Below, one piece after another: positions 1 through 11,782 of a stretch of DNA of 64,000 bases (its first letter is position 1; every line of letters begins with the position of its first letter). The notes below the pieces were generated by a model. It did no database searches. It saw nothing but the letters and a program-made list of their open reading frames with translations, and was not told where the DNA came from. Origin of the DNA: Pulicaria dysenterica (lineage: Eukaryota; Streptophyta; Magnoliopsida; Asterales; Asteraceae); assembly GCA_947179395.2 (NCBI GenBank), contig OX359291.1, positions 19,145,123-19,209,122 on the forward strand, in the 5' to 3' direction. Position numbers and translations under genes: made by a program.

Positions 1-277
1 CAACTCTGTTAAACAAAAAAGTTCCATATCAAACTTGCTGCTTTCGTTAGATCATAATAAACATGCTTAATGGTATCAAATCCATAACAAAATATTAAAG
101 TTGCAACAGTCCAACTTACAATCAACATAACACTCAGGAATTACTAAACTACACAAGTGCACTCTCAATCCTCGTTTCCAATTATGCGTCTCCTTGCAAC
201 CGAAAGAGAAAAACTCAACTACTTGCTTTTGCCTTATCCTTCTTGTTCACTTTCTCACACCTTTACTTTGGATTAGT

Positions 278-319
278 ACATTCCCTACTAAAGTGCCCCA
301 TCTCCTTACAATTGTAACA
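278..319 (-). pseudogene. Retroelement gag zinc-knuckle remnant
   Basis: Read on the minus strand, this stretch encodes CYNCKEMGHFSREC, a CX2CX4HX4C zinc knuckle of the kind found in retrotransposon Gag proteins. A stop follows within a few codons and no long frame surrounds it, so only a scrap survives. The host element's lineage cannot be assigned. Confidence 0.5.
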
Positions 320-439
320 CATAGGCTACTCACTTTAGCAACACAAATTCATTTTTCGATTTTTAGTCCGTTTCTTTATATAATATGTGTACTTCTTAAT
401 AAATAAATTCCGTAAATAATATTCATTACTCGTCTAAAT

Positions 440-922
440 AATCTAAAATGTAATTCACAAGTTCGGGTCGCTACATAACCGAAGACAATGATAATATGGA
501 TGAAGAAGACTCAAATGATGATGGTTATTAGTTGTATATTGTTATTTAATTACATTAAATTAGTTTGTAAAATATATATTATTGTTTTACGCTAAACAAT
601 GTTGGTGCAATGGTTTGATATTAAAAAACTATTATCCAAATAGTTTTAGATTTGCTACATTCAACAGCTAAATATATTAAAATATAAAAAACTGTAAAAA
701 AACACTCGACGATATTATCGCCGATAAAACTAATTTCCAAATAATTATTTATTCATTTAAAAAATCTTTTGGCGACGACTTACGTCATAACTAAGTTTTG
801 TTTTTTATTTATTTATTCTTTTTAATAGTAGGTATTGGCGATGACTCTTTGGCGACAAAATTTCCTCACTCAAGACTTGTGATGACTTTAAAGTCATCGC
901 TAAAAAGTCATTTTCTTGTAGC
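440..922 (+). mobile_element. CACTA-like element, 3' terminal part
   Basis: The start reads as a short acidic coding tail (TEDNDNMDEEDSNDDGY then a stop at about 531), like the C-termini of CACTA-element proteins. From about 715 to 905 there are repeated GGCGACGAC / GGCGATGAC units and a TGATGACTTTAAAGTCATCG inverted pair, typical of subterminal repeats. The segment finishes with TTTTCTTGTAG, the reverse of the usual CACTACAAGAAAA terminus, although the last bases are diverged. The transposase body and the other end are not visible. The call rests on the terminus and subterminal repeats. Confidence 0.45.
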
Positions 923-2716
923 AACTTCGAGCTAAAAGTTATTTTATCTTTGTTAGAATTTTATGTTGTTTCACTAACTATTCGTACAAATTGAATAACT
1001 AGGAAATAAGCGTTATGGTCTGTATGAATACTCATGGTCAAAGCATAAACTACATAGAAGTGAGTATGTAATTGATTGCATCCACTTTTGGAGTAGCTAG
1101 CTAGGCTGATTAGATGGATGATATGCATAAAGCGTACTAGTTTTAAGTTTATAAATCCGTTATTATTTTGTGCGACTATGACACAATAGGCAAGAGAACC
1201 TAATCATATTATAGTATAGAAAATAAGTACGGGTGTCGAACACTTGGAGAACAAGTATGATTTGATTAAAATATACTAATATAAATATTAAACTAAACTA
1301 AACTAAACTAAACAATTAAAAAGCAAATAAACTAAAAACAAATAAAGCAAATAAATTGATTAAAGGGGGAAGTTCGTGAATTGAATCACTTTCAATCAAC
1401 CTAAACCACTAACAACCCTAGAAATCACCTAAAGCAAAGCAAAGAAGCAATAAAGCAATAAACTTGATTGGATTAAACAAAATAATGAAGACTTTCACTC
1501 CCTATATTCGATTTCACCCTTTTTAAGTTAATTAAATTCATAGATTTAAGAGTTAATGATACTAAACATTCATGCATAGATTTCCAAAGTGGTTAAAACC
1601 TTGATCCAATTATAACCATCTAATTATACTAATTAATAACCTTTATGTTCAAAAGCGCGATTAAAAAGTATAATTAGGCAATTAAGTCGATTACAAGTAA
1701 AGCTTTAATCTTTTTATGATTGTTTGATCAACAAAATATAAAACTAACACATAATGGTCATTACATGTGGGAATACATATTAAAGTTTCTATCTTTGAGA
1801 TGTTTAACTATATGATTTGATCAATCACTAGTCATGAACCCTAATGATAATAGATATTTATGATTCAAGTTAAATAAAGAGAATAGTCATCAACTTTATA
1901 AAAACTCAGCATATAAACATCATAAAAACATATTCTAAAATATGCATGAACTTAGATTAAGCAACACTTAATATAAACATGAATAAAGTATCTAAAAACC
2001 ATGAATTAATCAACCATTACAAGAGTTCATCTCCTCTAGGGAGGAAAAACAGAAACTTAGCCTAGATTCAACATTCTAAACTTCTGGAAATTGATAAATA
2101 AGAAGAACATGATGAAGTAGAATGATAGAACCCGTAAAAGCCGAATGGATCTAAGCCGTAAATCTTCAAATTAAACTCCAATCCTCCAAGATATGCTCTA
2201 AGCTCCTCTACAAAGAATTAATGGTGTTTTCTGGAGTATATGGTGGTAACAAGTCATGGTGGAAGTTCTATTCCCGAAAGAAATCGAAAACAATTTATAT
2301 AGGTAGGAAATTGGGTTGTTGCGCCGCGATCGCGGCTTATCCCCTTCTTCTCGGCGATTTGAAATTTAAAAAGCAGAATTGACCTTATCTAGATAGACCG
2401 CGACACGATTTTTGAACTTTTGACTTTTTTTAATTTTTTTTCAATATTTATCTTGTTTTGCTCTATCTTATCTCTATTTAACTCCATATGTCGATTTTTG
2501 AACCTGAAATAAGTAATTAAGGATATAAATCATCTTTTTCATATATTTTGCATAATTTCTATTAAAAACAACCCGAAATCGCGTAAAATACGTAGTTAAA
2601 TAACGCGATATCAATGGATGAAGTACATATATTACATACATACATATAACATACTACATACACATATATGTACGTACATATGCACATGTTTAAGATGCTT
2701 ATATTATAACTATTTA
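923..2716. other. AT-rich non-coding stretch, unassigned
   Basis: No convincing gene. It contains a short ACTAA tandem run near 1290-1312 and a small GC island near 2318-2400 with the palindrome GCGATCGC. The texture is that of an old retroelement non-coding region, but no termini could be placed. Confidence 0.5.
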
Positions 2717-3938
2717 TTTATATAAGAGTTAATTACTGAAATGGTCCCTAATTTTGGCAAAAGTCACTGATTTGGTTCCTGAACTTTAAAAAGTACGTAG
2801 ATGGTCCATACTGTAGCATTTAAGTCCCATGTACAGTCCCTGAATCTAACTTCAGTTAAAGGCCACCGTTAACGTCCTTTTGAAGAGGGGTATTTATGTC
2901 TTTTTCCACTACAGGGACCATTTTAGTAATAAATCACATGGACTATTACAGTGACTTTTGTCAAACCACATGGACCATTTCAGTAATTAACTCTTTTTTT
3001 GTAATATATATTTCATAAATTTCTTTTGTTTCTTTTTTAATTAGTTTCCTTAATACTTTTTTTGAATTTATTTTTATTGTTATTTCTTATGTTCTTAATT
3101 TTTTTTAATTATTAGTTAAATAAATATTACCAAACATCTTAATAATTCTCTTTTTTATTTTTTATTATTTTTTTATCTCTTTGTGAAGATTCTTTTTATT
3201 TTTTTTATTTTATAACTTTAAGTACTATTTTAAGAATTCCGTTTTTTGACTTAATTATTATTTTTTAATTTTGTTATATTTTATTATTCTAAATCATTTT
3301 TTACTTGACCATTATGTTTCACTTTGACCAGAATTTTTTTATCTTCTTTTAAGAATTCTCTTTTTTCATTTATAAAAAACATGTGTTATAATCTTTATTA
3401 AAATATATATTAAAATAGTGTTCTATAAAATAATTGCACTCCATTATTCATCGATGATAAATATATGTATTAATACATAGTGCTTCTGCAGTTCTGCTTC
3501 ATCGAGATATGTATCAATACTATTAAAGTAGTTGATTCATTCTTTATTGTATCGGTTCTTTCGGTTCCTATGCTTGAAACCGGGTCTATAGAAAATTTGC
3601 GGTTTTTTTTGGTTTTTCCGGTTCTATACCCGAAATAACCGCTTAATAACCGGAACCGAGACCGGAACCGGTTCCCTTATATCGGTCCGGTTATCGGTTC
3701 TATCTTTTGACCAATTTCGGTTCCCGGTTCTTTCGGTTTCGGTCCGGTTCGGGCCGGTTCCAGGACCGAACACACCCCTAGTTAGCGGTGGCCCTTAACA
3801 GAAGTTAGATGCAGGGACTGTGTATGCGACTTAAATGCTACAATAGGGACCATCTACGTACTTTTTAAAGTTCAGAGACCAAACCAATGACTTTTACCAA
3901 AGTTTAGGGACCATTTCAATAATTAACTCTTTATATAA
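2717..3938. mobile_element. Non-autonomous Mutator-like element with 9-bp TSD
   Basis: The direct repeat TTTATATAA sits at 2717-2725 and again at 3930-3938. Between them the element runs GAGTTAATTA to TAATTAACTC (2726-3929). About 145 bp at each end are inverted copies: 2726-2870 pairs with 3785-3929. Long terminal inverted repeats with a 9-bp duplication are the mark of Mutator-like elements. No transposase is present. A further partial inverted copy of the end lies at about 2920-2992, so the left arm can pair either with a nearby copy (a 267-bp unit) or with the far right end. A GGTTC-rich repeat has entered the right half. Confidence 0.8.
3545..3780 (-). repeat. GGTTC/CCGG-rich repeat ending CACCCCTA
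   Basis: A run of CGGTTC and ACCGG variants finishing at CACACCCCTA, next to the right arm of the Mutator-like element. The reverse complement starts CTAGGGGTGTG, close to the CTAGGGGTGAG that starts the similar repeat at 61714. Related low-complexity blocks lie near 20221 and 45340. It is probably a hAT-type MITE family. The shared terminus is seen; the class is inferred. Confidence 0.5.
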
Positions 3939-4491
3939 CTACACTTTTCATAATAAAAAACTTAAAAACAGTAAGTTCATGCAAATTAAATTTTAATAAA
4001 TTAGAATTATTTTATACAATTAAGAATTATCTAATAAGAATTCTATCAAAAACAAAGGTAAAAATGATTTTACATTTTAACTTTATAATTCAAAATATGC
4101 TAACCCAGTAAATTTAAGAATGCTTTAATAACCTTGTAGTTTTATTTAATTATTGTTAAACGATACTTTTTTTAGGTCATCAACTTTTTCTCAAAGTCAA
4201 ACATGTTTCTTACTAGAATCTGTGAGTTTAGGTATATATTTTCTAACTAACCTACATTTGTTGTTGCTAACCTTGATCATTTTCTCTTGTATATATTTAT
4301 ACCATGACTCTCACTTATCCTCTTTAACCAATTGCTACATCAATATCCACATCATCTTCCATTTAACCTTCTTTAACTTATAAACCCTAACATCTAACCC
4401 TATTCAATCCACATCAAATGTTAATAAAAAAAAATACATTAATTAAGAGAGAGAAAGAGAGAAGAAAACGAAAAAAAGAAAAATAATGAAA
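3939..4491. other. Non-coding, nothing recognised
   Basis: AT-rich sequence between the Mutator-like element and the hAT target duplication. Short frames here have no recognisable motif. Confidence 0.5.
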
Positions 4492-4560
4492 CCTGCAACC
4501 AGGGGTGTCTTTGAGGGAGTGCAGGAGGTGCCCGCACATGGCCCACGTTTCAAAGGGGGC

Positions 4561-4562
<2 letters not shown>

Positions 4563-4636
<74 letters not shown>

Positions 4637-4660
4637 GTGTGTGTGTGTGTGTTTGTGTGC
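4563..4660. repeat. (TA)n followed by (TG)n microsatellite
   Basis: About 70 bp of uninterrupted TA dinucleotides, then TG dinucleotides ending in a short GCGCGC run. A shorter TG run sits at the other end of the hAT element (about 15929-15941). Both lie next to GGGCCC, so they are probably subterminal parts of the hAT element. Confidence 0.9.
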
Positions 4661-4671
4661 GCGCGCATGTG

Positions 4672-5005
4672 TGAAAGCTCTTTTGAGAACCATTCTCATT
4701 GCGAGTATAGCGGGAACGATTTTGGATCTTGATTAATTTAAATCAATCGTTAATAAAAATGATGACTCACTAATGAGTCATTAGTGGCTCATTAATGACG
4801 CATTAATAGCTCACTAATGATGCATTAATCAGGATTATTTTTGGATAATCAAGTCTCGTTCTTTAATGACGGCTCACGTGAATGCAAGTCACGGTTGGAA
4901 TAATAATAAAAGACCAAAATATCCCTATTAATGAGCATTAACAGTAAGAACAAAGGGTACTCTCGGTACTCACAATAAAAACGGTTCTCAAATGATGTCC
5001 AAAGT
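4672..5005. mobile_element. Small TIR element (MITE)
   Basis: The left end TTTTGAGAACCATTCTCATT and the right end, reverse-complemented (TCATTTGAGAACCGTTTTTA), are imperfect inverted repeats followed on both sides by a GAGTA-type motif. The interior has repeats of CACTAATGA / CATTAATGA. The GAGAAC-containing ends resemble the MITEs at 17968, 18290, 23000 and 38186. Confidence 0.55.
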
Positions 5006-5049
5006 TTAAAAAATAAAATTTTAGAAAGCCCATGTTTTGATTAATAATA

Positions 5050-5286
5050 TTGAAGAAGTGAACATGTTGATCGAATACTTCAAGGGGTTCGAAGAAACAG
5101 AGTTGTTTAAGGCTATTGATGATGCTAAGGAACTTGCTATTGAAATGAATATTGATCCGATATTCCCTCGGAGATTTCAGGTTCGTAGAAAAATAATAAT
5201 TTGATGAGAACCAAAGTGATCAAAATGTCTTATTTTCAACGTAATTATTGCATATAAAGTCTTGTTGACTATTCTAGTAACTGTAG
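5050..5286 (+). pseudogene. hAT transposase C-terminal part, left of insertion
   Basis: One frame from 5064 reads EYFKGFEETELFKAIDDAK and goes on to an RRFQVRRK motif. A shifted frame then gives NNFDENQSDQNV, and the fragment ends VLLTILVTV at the insertion point. This order (AKE... then RRK..FDE, then LLTIPVTVASAE) is that of the C-terminal half of ZMYM1/DUF4371-type hAT transposases. A frameshift near 5190 breaks the frame, so the gene was dead or dying. The coding sequence resumes at 15748 beyond the copia element. Confidence 0.7.
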
Positions 5287-6602
5287 TGTTGGGAAAATAG
5301 GAATATAATTTATATCCTCTTTTGTTAATTCAAAAATATACAATATGTTTATATAATTGTATCCATTAACATTAACATATGTGCATATATACATCTATAT
5401 ATATAATCAAGCAAATAAATATTTATATTTATTTGTTACAAAGTTTGATTATTCAAATCATCAAAATCCAAATCGTCCAAGATTAAGCGCCATCAACGTT
5501 CAAGATGAAGTCTTCGCCGAAGATTCCTACAAGAACAAATTCAATTGATATGAGCATAAAAATAAATAATTAAAATAAGTTTAAGTTTTTATAAAATTAT
5601 TTTTATAAAACTTTTTATAAAAATGGACAAATATTTTATAAACTCATTTGTGTTGGTTGATTAAATCTAAGAGTTTCCCATTTTAGCAAATACCAAACAC
5701 AATCCCACTTTAAAACAATACACAACTATATTTAGCAAAGGAATCTCTCAAAGGGGTAAAATTCCAACATGCTTTGTGTATTGGTTTCCAAACTTCCATT
5801 TTTGTGTTTAAATTCAAACATTAGAAGTATGGGATCAACCAACCTTTTGAACATCTACTTTTCAGTTGATTTTTAAGGTAAAAATGAGTTGAGTGTGGTT
5901 TTAAATAAAGCCCAACGTCTATATTGCAAAAACCAAAAAAATGCAAACGTCTCACGGCCGAAGCCACGGTCGACCGTGGTTCGACCGTCGCGCGTCTGGA
6001 CAGTTTTGAGACTTAGACCTTTTTCTCTATTTAAACCAACTCAAACCTCATTCATTACTCACTTCTTGCAAACACAAAACATTCAGAATACTCTCTAATA
6101 CTTGAGCTCATATCTTTGAATATTATTTCATCTTTCAAGTTCAAGATTCAAGCAAGAGTCAAAGCCATCAAAGCTTAAACACTACTCCATACTTTCATAT
6201 TATTTGTAATAGTGTAAGGATCAACTCTATCCTACCAAATTAGAGTGAAGTGAGGATCAACTCTAGCCTTGAGAATTAGAGTGAAGAAAGGTTATCTTTA
6301 CCTTATTTGCAAGTTTGATGATTAATTCTTGCAAGTATAAAAAGAGAAGTGTAAAAGGTTTATCTCTACCTTCAAAGAGAGAAGCTAGTGGATCAAATTC
6401 TTGGTAGGTGAGGCCAAGGAGTGGATGTAGTGCAAGTTTGTTAACACTTGCATGAACCACTATAAATCATTGTGTTCAACTTGTGATTGGTGATATCTCT
6501 CCAACTCTATATTTTTTATTTTCTTGCAAGAACTTGTAAAAACTTCAAAAATTGGACATATAACATATTCACCCCCCCCCCCCCCCCCTCTAGGTTCCAA
6601 CA
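5287..6602 (+). repeat. 5' LTR of copia element
   Basis: Begins TGTTGGGAAAATAGG and ends GGTTCCAACA, with a poly-C run at about 6572-6588 just before the end. It carries the palindrome cluster and TATA box listed separately. The copy at 14431-15747 matches it almost throughout. Confidence 0.95.
5953..6036 (+). promoter_or_regulatory. LTR promoter: palindrome cluster plus TATA box
   Basis: 5964-5979 is the perfect 16-bp palindrome CCACGGTCGACCGTGG. It is preceded by a variant unit (CACGGCCGA at 5953) and followed by the reverse unit TCGACCGTCGCGCG. CTATTTAAAC at 6027-6036 is a good TATA box about 47 bp downstream. Transcription probably starts near 6060, which would make the downstream part of the LTR the R/U5 region. 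The same arrangement is in the 3' LTR (palindrome at 15107-15122). Confidence 0.7.
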
Positions 6603-6604
6603 AT

Positions 6605-6616
6605 TGGTATCAGAGC
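6605..6616 (+). other. Primer-binding site, initiator tRNA-Met type
   Basis: TGGTATCAGAGC, two bases after the LTR end, is complementary to the 3' end of plant initiator tRNA-Met, the usual primer of copia elements. Confidence 0.9.
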
Positions 6617-6692
6617 AAGTTGCTCTTGATAATTTTTGAAAACTTGCTTCAAAGTGTTCTAAAACATTTTTCAAAAATTCTTTGAGTTGAAA

Positions 6693-8207
6693 ATGAGACA
6701 AAACTTTGTAGAGGGGAATTCTATGGTTAGACCTCCACTTCTTGAAGAAGAAGGTTTTTGCTTTTGGAAACAAAGGTTTATGACATATGTTAAAGCCAAA
6801 GATGTTGATCTTTAGGAAATCATAGAGGATGGTGATCATGTGCCAAAAACCTTTGATTCTAAAATTGATGCATATGTACCAACTCCTAAAGACAAATGGG
6901 ATCAAGATGAAAAGAAGATGATTTCAAAAAATTTTGAAGCAAAACTCTTTTTATACAATGCACTACCTAGAAAAGAGTATGAAAGAGTTTTTATGCTAGA
7001 TAGTGCAAATGAAATTTGGAAATCTCTTGTCACCACCCATCAAGGAAATGCTCAAGTCCTAGACAACAAGGTTGAGTTGCTTGTACAACAATATGAGCAA
7101 TTTAATATTCTTGATAAAATGAGCATTGATGAAGCTTTCTCTAAGTTTAATACTATTGTCACTAGTCTCAAGTCACTTGGAACTAGTTATTCTAACAAGA
7201 AAATTGTGAGAAAGTTTCTTAGGGCTCTTTCACCAAAATGGAGAGCTAAGGTGACGGCTATTGAGGAGTCAAAAGACTTAAATCTACTCCAAATGGATGA
7301 GCTTATTGGAAACCTCAAGGTGTATGAGGTTATCATGCAAAAAGATGATGAAATAGCCAAATTAAAGAAGGAGAAGTCAAAATCTATTGCTCTCAAAGCC
7401 AAACATGTTAAAGAATCCTCAAGTGATGAGGAAGATGATGGCAATAGTGATGATGATGAAGAATATGCTATGATGGTGAGAAATTTCAAGAAATTTTTCA
7501 AGAGAAAGGGTAAGCATGTAAAGGCTCCCTTTGACCCAAAGAAGTACAAGCAAAGCATTGATGCAAAGAAAGACAAGAAACCATTAAGAGAATGCTATGG
7601 GTGTGGTGACTCTTCACACCTCATTGGTGGTTGTCCAAAAGTTGCTTCAAAGAAGAGAGAAAACCACAAAGCATTCCTAGGAGGAACATGGAGTGATAGT
7701 GGTGATGAAAATCAAGATGACATCAAGGATGAAACATGTCTCATGGCATTTGAGACAAGTGAGGTACAATCTGATTCAAGTTATTATAGTGATAATGACC
7801 AATATGATCAATTGTGTGACTTTAGCTCAAAAATTCTTGAAAAAAATGAGGAACTAAAGTTTGAAAACAAAAATTTGAAAAAGGAGATTGAAAAGTTAAA
7901 CTTGACTATTAAAGATTTACAAAGTGAAGTTGTTCCTCATCTATCTCCAAGCTTGATAAGTTTGGAGAATAAGCTAAAGACAAATATTGACAACTCCACC
8001 TTGTCAAGATTTGAAGAGAGCACACATAGGCTAGATGAAATGCTTAAAGTTCAAAAATCATCAAATGATAAGGGTGGTCTTGGTTTCTTAAGTTGTTCTA
8101 ACACCATGCCTATGAGCCATGTGAAAACAATCCAATTTGTGAAAGAAAAAGGAAAAGAAAAAATCCAGGAGACTCACGGTCGATCCACGGTCGATACCGT
8201 GCATTGA
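6693..8207 (+). pseudogene. gag: copia gag, interrupted by one in-frame stop
   Basis: This is the capsid/nucleocapsid protein that packages the element's RNA. The likely start is ATG at 6693, in frame with the long body. An in-frame TAG at 6813-6815 cuts it after 40 codons. The body from 6840 has a conserved copia Gag region (LVTTHQGNAQVLDNKVELL), a Lys/Glu/Asp-rich middle, the zinc knuckle CYGCGDSSHLIGGC (7593-7634, CX2CX4HX4C) and a C-terminal coiled-coil-like stretch (about 7830-7925). The last codons run into the ACGGTCGA motif cluster, so the cluster is partly coding here. No other break was seen in the body, which fits recent inactivation. Confidence 0.85.
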
Positions 8208-8216
8208 CCGTCGACC
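8175..8216 (+). promoter_or_regulatory. ACGGTCGA motif cluster at gag/pol junction
   Basis: Two forward units (CACGGTCGA at 8175, CCACGGTCGA at 8185) are followed by ACCGTGC and TTGACCGTCGAC in reverse orientation. It is the same two-forward, two-reverse layout as in the LTR, overlapping the last codons of gag. Confidence 0.6.
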
Positions 8217-8554
8217 CACTGGAAATTTTCAAATTTTCAAAATTTGTCCCTTGGCTCTAGCTCTTCCACTTGTAGACCAAAAGTTGCAAGTGATGAACAA
8301 GTAAAAAGATTTTACACTCCATAAGTCATGGACTTGGATTCAAGAAACCTAAGTCAAATGTGGTTCAAAGACCAAAGCATTTCATCAAACCTACTAACTC
8401 TTTGAACACATGGTATCATAAAGGTTTCAAGATTAGTCAAAGGTGGATTAGAGTAGGAGTTTTTGATGCTAACCATCCTGGACCCATGAAACATTGGGTA
8501 CCAAAAGTTTGAATGATCATTCCATGTGTGTAGGCTTGCAACAAAAATGAGATT

Positions 8555-11500
8555 ATGTCTCATGAATGGATACTTGATAGTGGTTGCTCAAAACACATGA
8601 CCGGAAATAGAGAACTCTTCACATCATACAAAGAGTATGATGGAGGACATGTGGTGTTTGGAAGCAACCTAAGAGGAAAGGTGGTTGGTAAAGGTAACAT
8701 CCTTCATGACAATATTAAATTTACAAATGTTGAGCATGTTAATGGTCTAGCTTATAACTTGATAAGTGTTGGTCAATTGTGTGATAAAGATTTGAATGTT
8801 AGATTTTCCAAGCATGAAAGTGTTATATGCAAAGATGATCATGTGTTAGTAAAAGGTGTTAGGAGGAATGGACTCTATACATGTAGACTTGGTGACAATC
8901 CTAACACTCAAGTATGTCTTGCATCTATTGTTGATAACTCAACTTTGTGGCATAGGAGACTAGGACATGCTAACATGAGATTATTGCATAAATTGTCTAG
9001 TAGTGATCTTGTTAGAGACATGCCTATTGTAAAACTTGATAATCATTTTTGTGATGCATGTAAGATAGGTAAGCAAGTGCATTCATCTCATAAGTCTAAA
9101 AATGTCATATCCTCTAAGAGATGTCTTGAGCTTTTGCATATGGATCTTTTTGGACCTTCATCAATTCAAAGCTATGGAGGAAACTTCTACACACTAGTTG
9201 TTGTAGATGATTTTTCAAGATATACATGGACATCCTTTTTGAAAACAAAAAATGAAGCTTTTGACAAGTTTAAAATTCTTGGAAAGAAAATTCAAAACCA
9301 ATTTGGTTGTACGATTATTTCAATTCGTACCGACCATGGTAGAGAATTTGACAATGAAGCGCAATTTGGAGCATTTTGTGATAAACATGGAGTTTCTCAT
9401 AACTTTTCGGCTCCTCGCACTCCTCAATCAAATGGGGTTGTTGAGAGGAAAAATAGAACTTTACAAGAAATGAGTAGGACTATGCTTAATGAACAATCCA
9501 TACCCCAAAAGTTTTGGTGTGATGCGGTCTCAACGGCCACATACATACTCAATAGAGTTTTGATTAGACCTATGCTAGGTAAAACACCCTATGAGATTAT
9601 CAAAGGTAGGAAACCATCCTTAGGTCACCTTAGAGTATTTGGAAGTAAGTGTTTTATCCTTAACACCAAAGACTATTTGACCAAGTTTGACCCAAAAGCC
9701 TATGAGGGTATCTTCTTAGGATACTCTCTAAATAGCAAAGCCTATAGGGTACTAAACAAATCCACTATGGTTGTGGAGAAATCCCTTAATGTTACATTTG
9801 ATGAATCTCCACCACCTAAGACTCAACCTCTAGTAGATGATGACAAACTAGAAGAAGAAGCCATTGAAACACAACTCTCTAGACTTGACTTAGATAAACC
9901 TAGTGACCAAAATACAATAGTAAATGATAAGATCACTAGTGAACAAAATGAGGTTAGGGAAAATAGGAACCATCCAATAACCCAAATTATAGGAGACCTA
10001 AACCAAAGACTCACTAGATCCCAACCACAAAACCTTAGTACATCCTTTGCCTTTGTATCCCACATAGAACCCAAGAATATTAAAGAAGCACTTAAGGATG
10101 AAAGTTGGGTAATGGCAATGCAAGAAGAGCTAAACCAATTCACTAGAAGCCAAGTGTGGGACTTAGTACCTTTGCCTAGTGGTCATACCATAATAGGAAC
10201 CAAATGGTTGTTTAGAAACAAAGTAGATGAAAATGGAGTCATTACTAGGAATAAGGCTAGATTAGTCGCCCAAGGATATAATCAACAAGAAGGGATAGAT
10301 TATGATGAAACATTTGCTCCGGTTGCTAGATTGGAATCCATTAGGATTCTACTTGCTTATGCATGTGCCGATGATTTTAAACTATATCAAATGGATGTCA
10401 AAAGTGCTTTTCTAAATGGTTTTATAAAAGAGGAAGTCTATGTATGTCAACCTCCCGGATTTGAAGATCCAATTAATCCATCTCATGTATACAAACTTAG
10501 AAAAGCATTGTATGGTCTTAAGCAAGCACCTAGAGCATGGTATGATAGATTAAAATCATTCTTGTTGAAAAATGCCTATATCATGGGAAGAGTTGATAAT
10601 ACCTTGTTTACAAAGAAGAGGAAATATGATATATTGATTGTGCAAATTTATGTGGATGATATTATCTTTGGATCTACATGTAAAGATTTATGTGATGAAT
10701 TCTCAACCCTTATGCATAATGAATTTGAAATGAGCATGATGGGTGAATTGAATTACTTTCTTGGACTTCAAATAAAACAATATGAAGATGGTACATTCAT
10801 TAGCCAATCTAAGTACATCAAGGATATGCTTAAGAAGTTTGATTTTTTAAAATGTGAAACCTATGAGTACTCCTATGGCCACAAACACACACTTGAAACT
10901 TGATGAAGAAGGTGAAATATTTGATAGTACAAAATATCGTGGTTTAATCGGGAGCTTGCTTTATCTAACGGCAAGTCGTCCCGATATTATGTATAGTGTT
11001 TGTGTTTGTGCTCGTTTTCAGGAGAATCCCAAGAAATCACACTATGAGGCCGTTAAACGAATATTCCGGTATGTAAAGGGAACAATCAACTTAGGATTGT
11101 GGTATCCAAAGAAGGGTGGACTTGATATCATGTGTTATGCGGATTCGGATCTTGGAGGATGTTACTTGGATAGAAAGAGTACAAGTGGAGTATGTGCATT
11201 CATTGGATATTGCCTTACTTCATGGTTTTCAAAGAAGCAAACATCCGTAGCACTATCAACAACCGAGGCCGAATATGTAGCCGCCGGAAAAGCATGTGCA
11301 CAAGCATTATGGATGCAACAATCCTTATTGGATTATGAGGTACATTTAAATGATATCCCCATTATGTGTGATAACAAAAGTGCTATTGATTTAAGTAAAA
11401 ATCCTGTTTTGTATTCTAGAACTAAGCATATTGATATTAGACATCATTTCTTACGTGACAATGTGCAAAAAGGTAACATTAGCTTAGAAAAGGTTGATTC

Positions 11501-11597
11501 ATGTGAGAATATTGCGGATATATTCACTAAACCGCTTAAGAGAGAAACATTTGACCTATTGAGACTTGGTTTAGGAATGATGGAGCATATGCCTTAG
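8555..11597 (+). pseudogene. pol: copia pol: protease, integrase, RT, RNase H, with frameshift
   Basis: Visible in order: aspartic protease motif WILDSGCSKHMTG (DSG at residues 8-10 from the ATG at 8555); GAG-pre-integrase zinc region LWHRRLGHANMRL then CDACKIGK; integrase with MDLFGP, VVVDDFSRYTW, RTDHGREFDN and the PQSNGVVERKNRT glutamate motif; reverse transcriptase with the WLFRNKVDENG region, FAPVARLESIR, YGLKQAPRAWYDRL and YVDD (10649-10660); RNase H with CYADSDLGGC, ALSTTEAEYVAA and RTKHIDIRHHF. The frame shifts by +1 near 10854-10865, between RT and RNase H, so the protein is split at 10903. Between gag and pol (8208-8554) a GPMKHWVPK-type stretch is readable but broken by stops. Pol may depend on readthrough or shifting even in intact relatives. 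Confidence 0.9.
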
Positions 11598-11649
11598 AAA
11601 ATTATGAATGATTGTATGAAAAATGCCAAAAATCGATTTCCAGAATGTT

Positions 11650-11782
11650 CACGGTCGAACCACGGTCAAAGCCGTATATCGACCGTGGGGTTACTGTCCA
11701 AAATAATAAAAGGAACATACGGTCGATACACGGTCGACCGTGTATCGACCGTCAGGTACCTGACGAGACTGCCCTATTTAAG
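11650..11782 (+). promoter_or_regulatory. Internal promoter-like region with 34-bp palindrome
   Basis: It starts with a cluster of ACGGTCGA-type units at 11650-11688. Then 11719-11752 is a perfect 34-bp palindrome made of two forward and two reverse units centred on GGTCGACC, directly followed by the 10-bp palindrome CAGGTACCTG (11753-11762). A TATA box, CTATTTAAG, lies at 11774-11782, and a pyrimidine-rich leader with CTCTCTCTCT and AAACCCTAGCCGCC follows. AAAG|GTATAT near 12055 could be a leader-intron donor. The layout parallels the LTR promoter and may drive the ORF at 12838. Confidence 0.55.

Noticed and set aside
4414..4732. Frames rich in Tyr-Ile repeats across (TA)n tracts (also at 22.8-23.4 kb and 38.4 kb)
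   Set aside because: They are translations of TA dinucleotide repeats, not proteins.
5889..6098. 69-codon frame within the LTR
   Set aside because: Spans the palindrome and TATA box; present only because the two LTRs are nearly identical.
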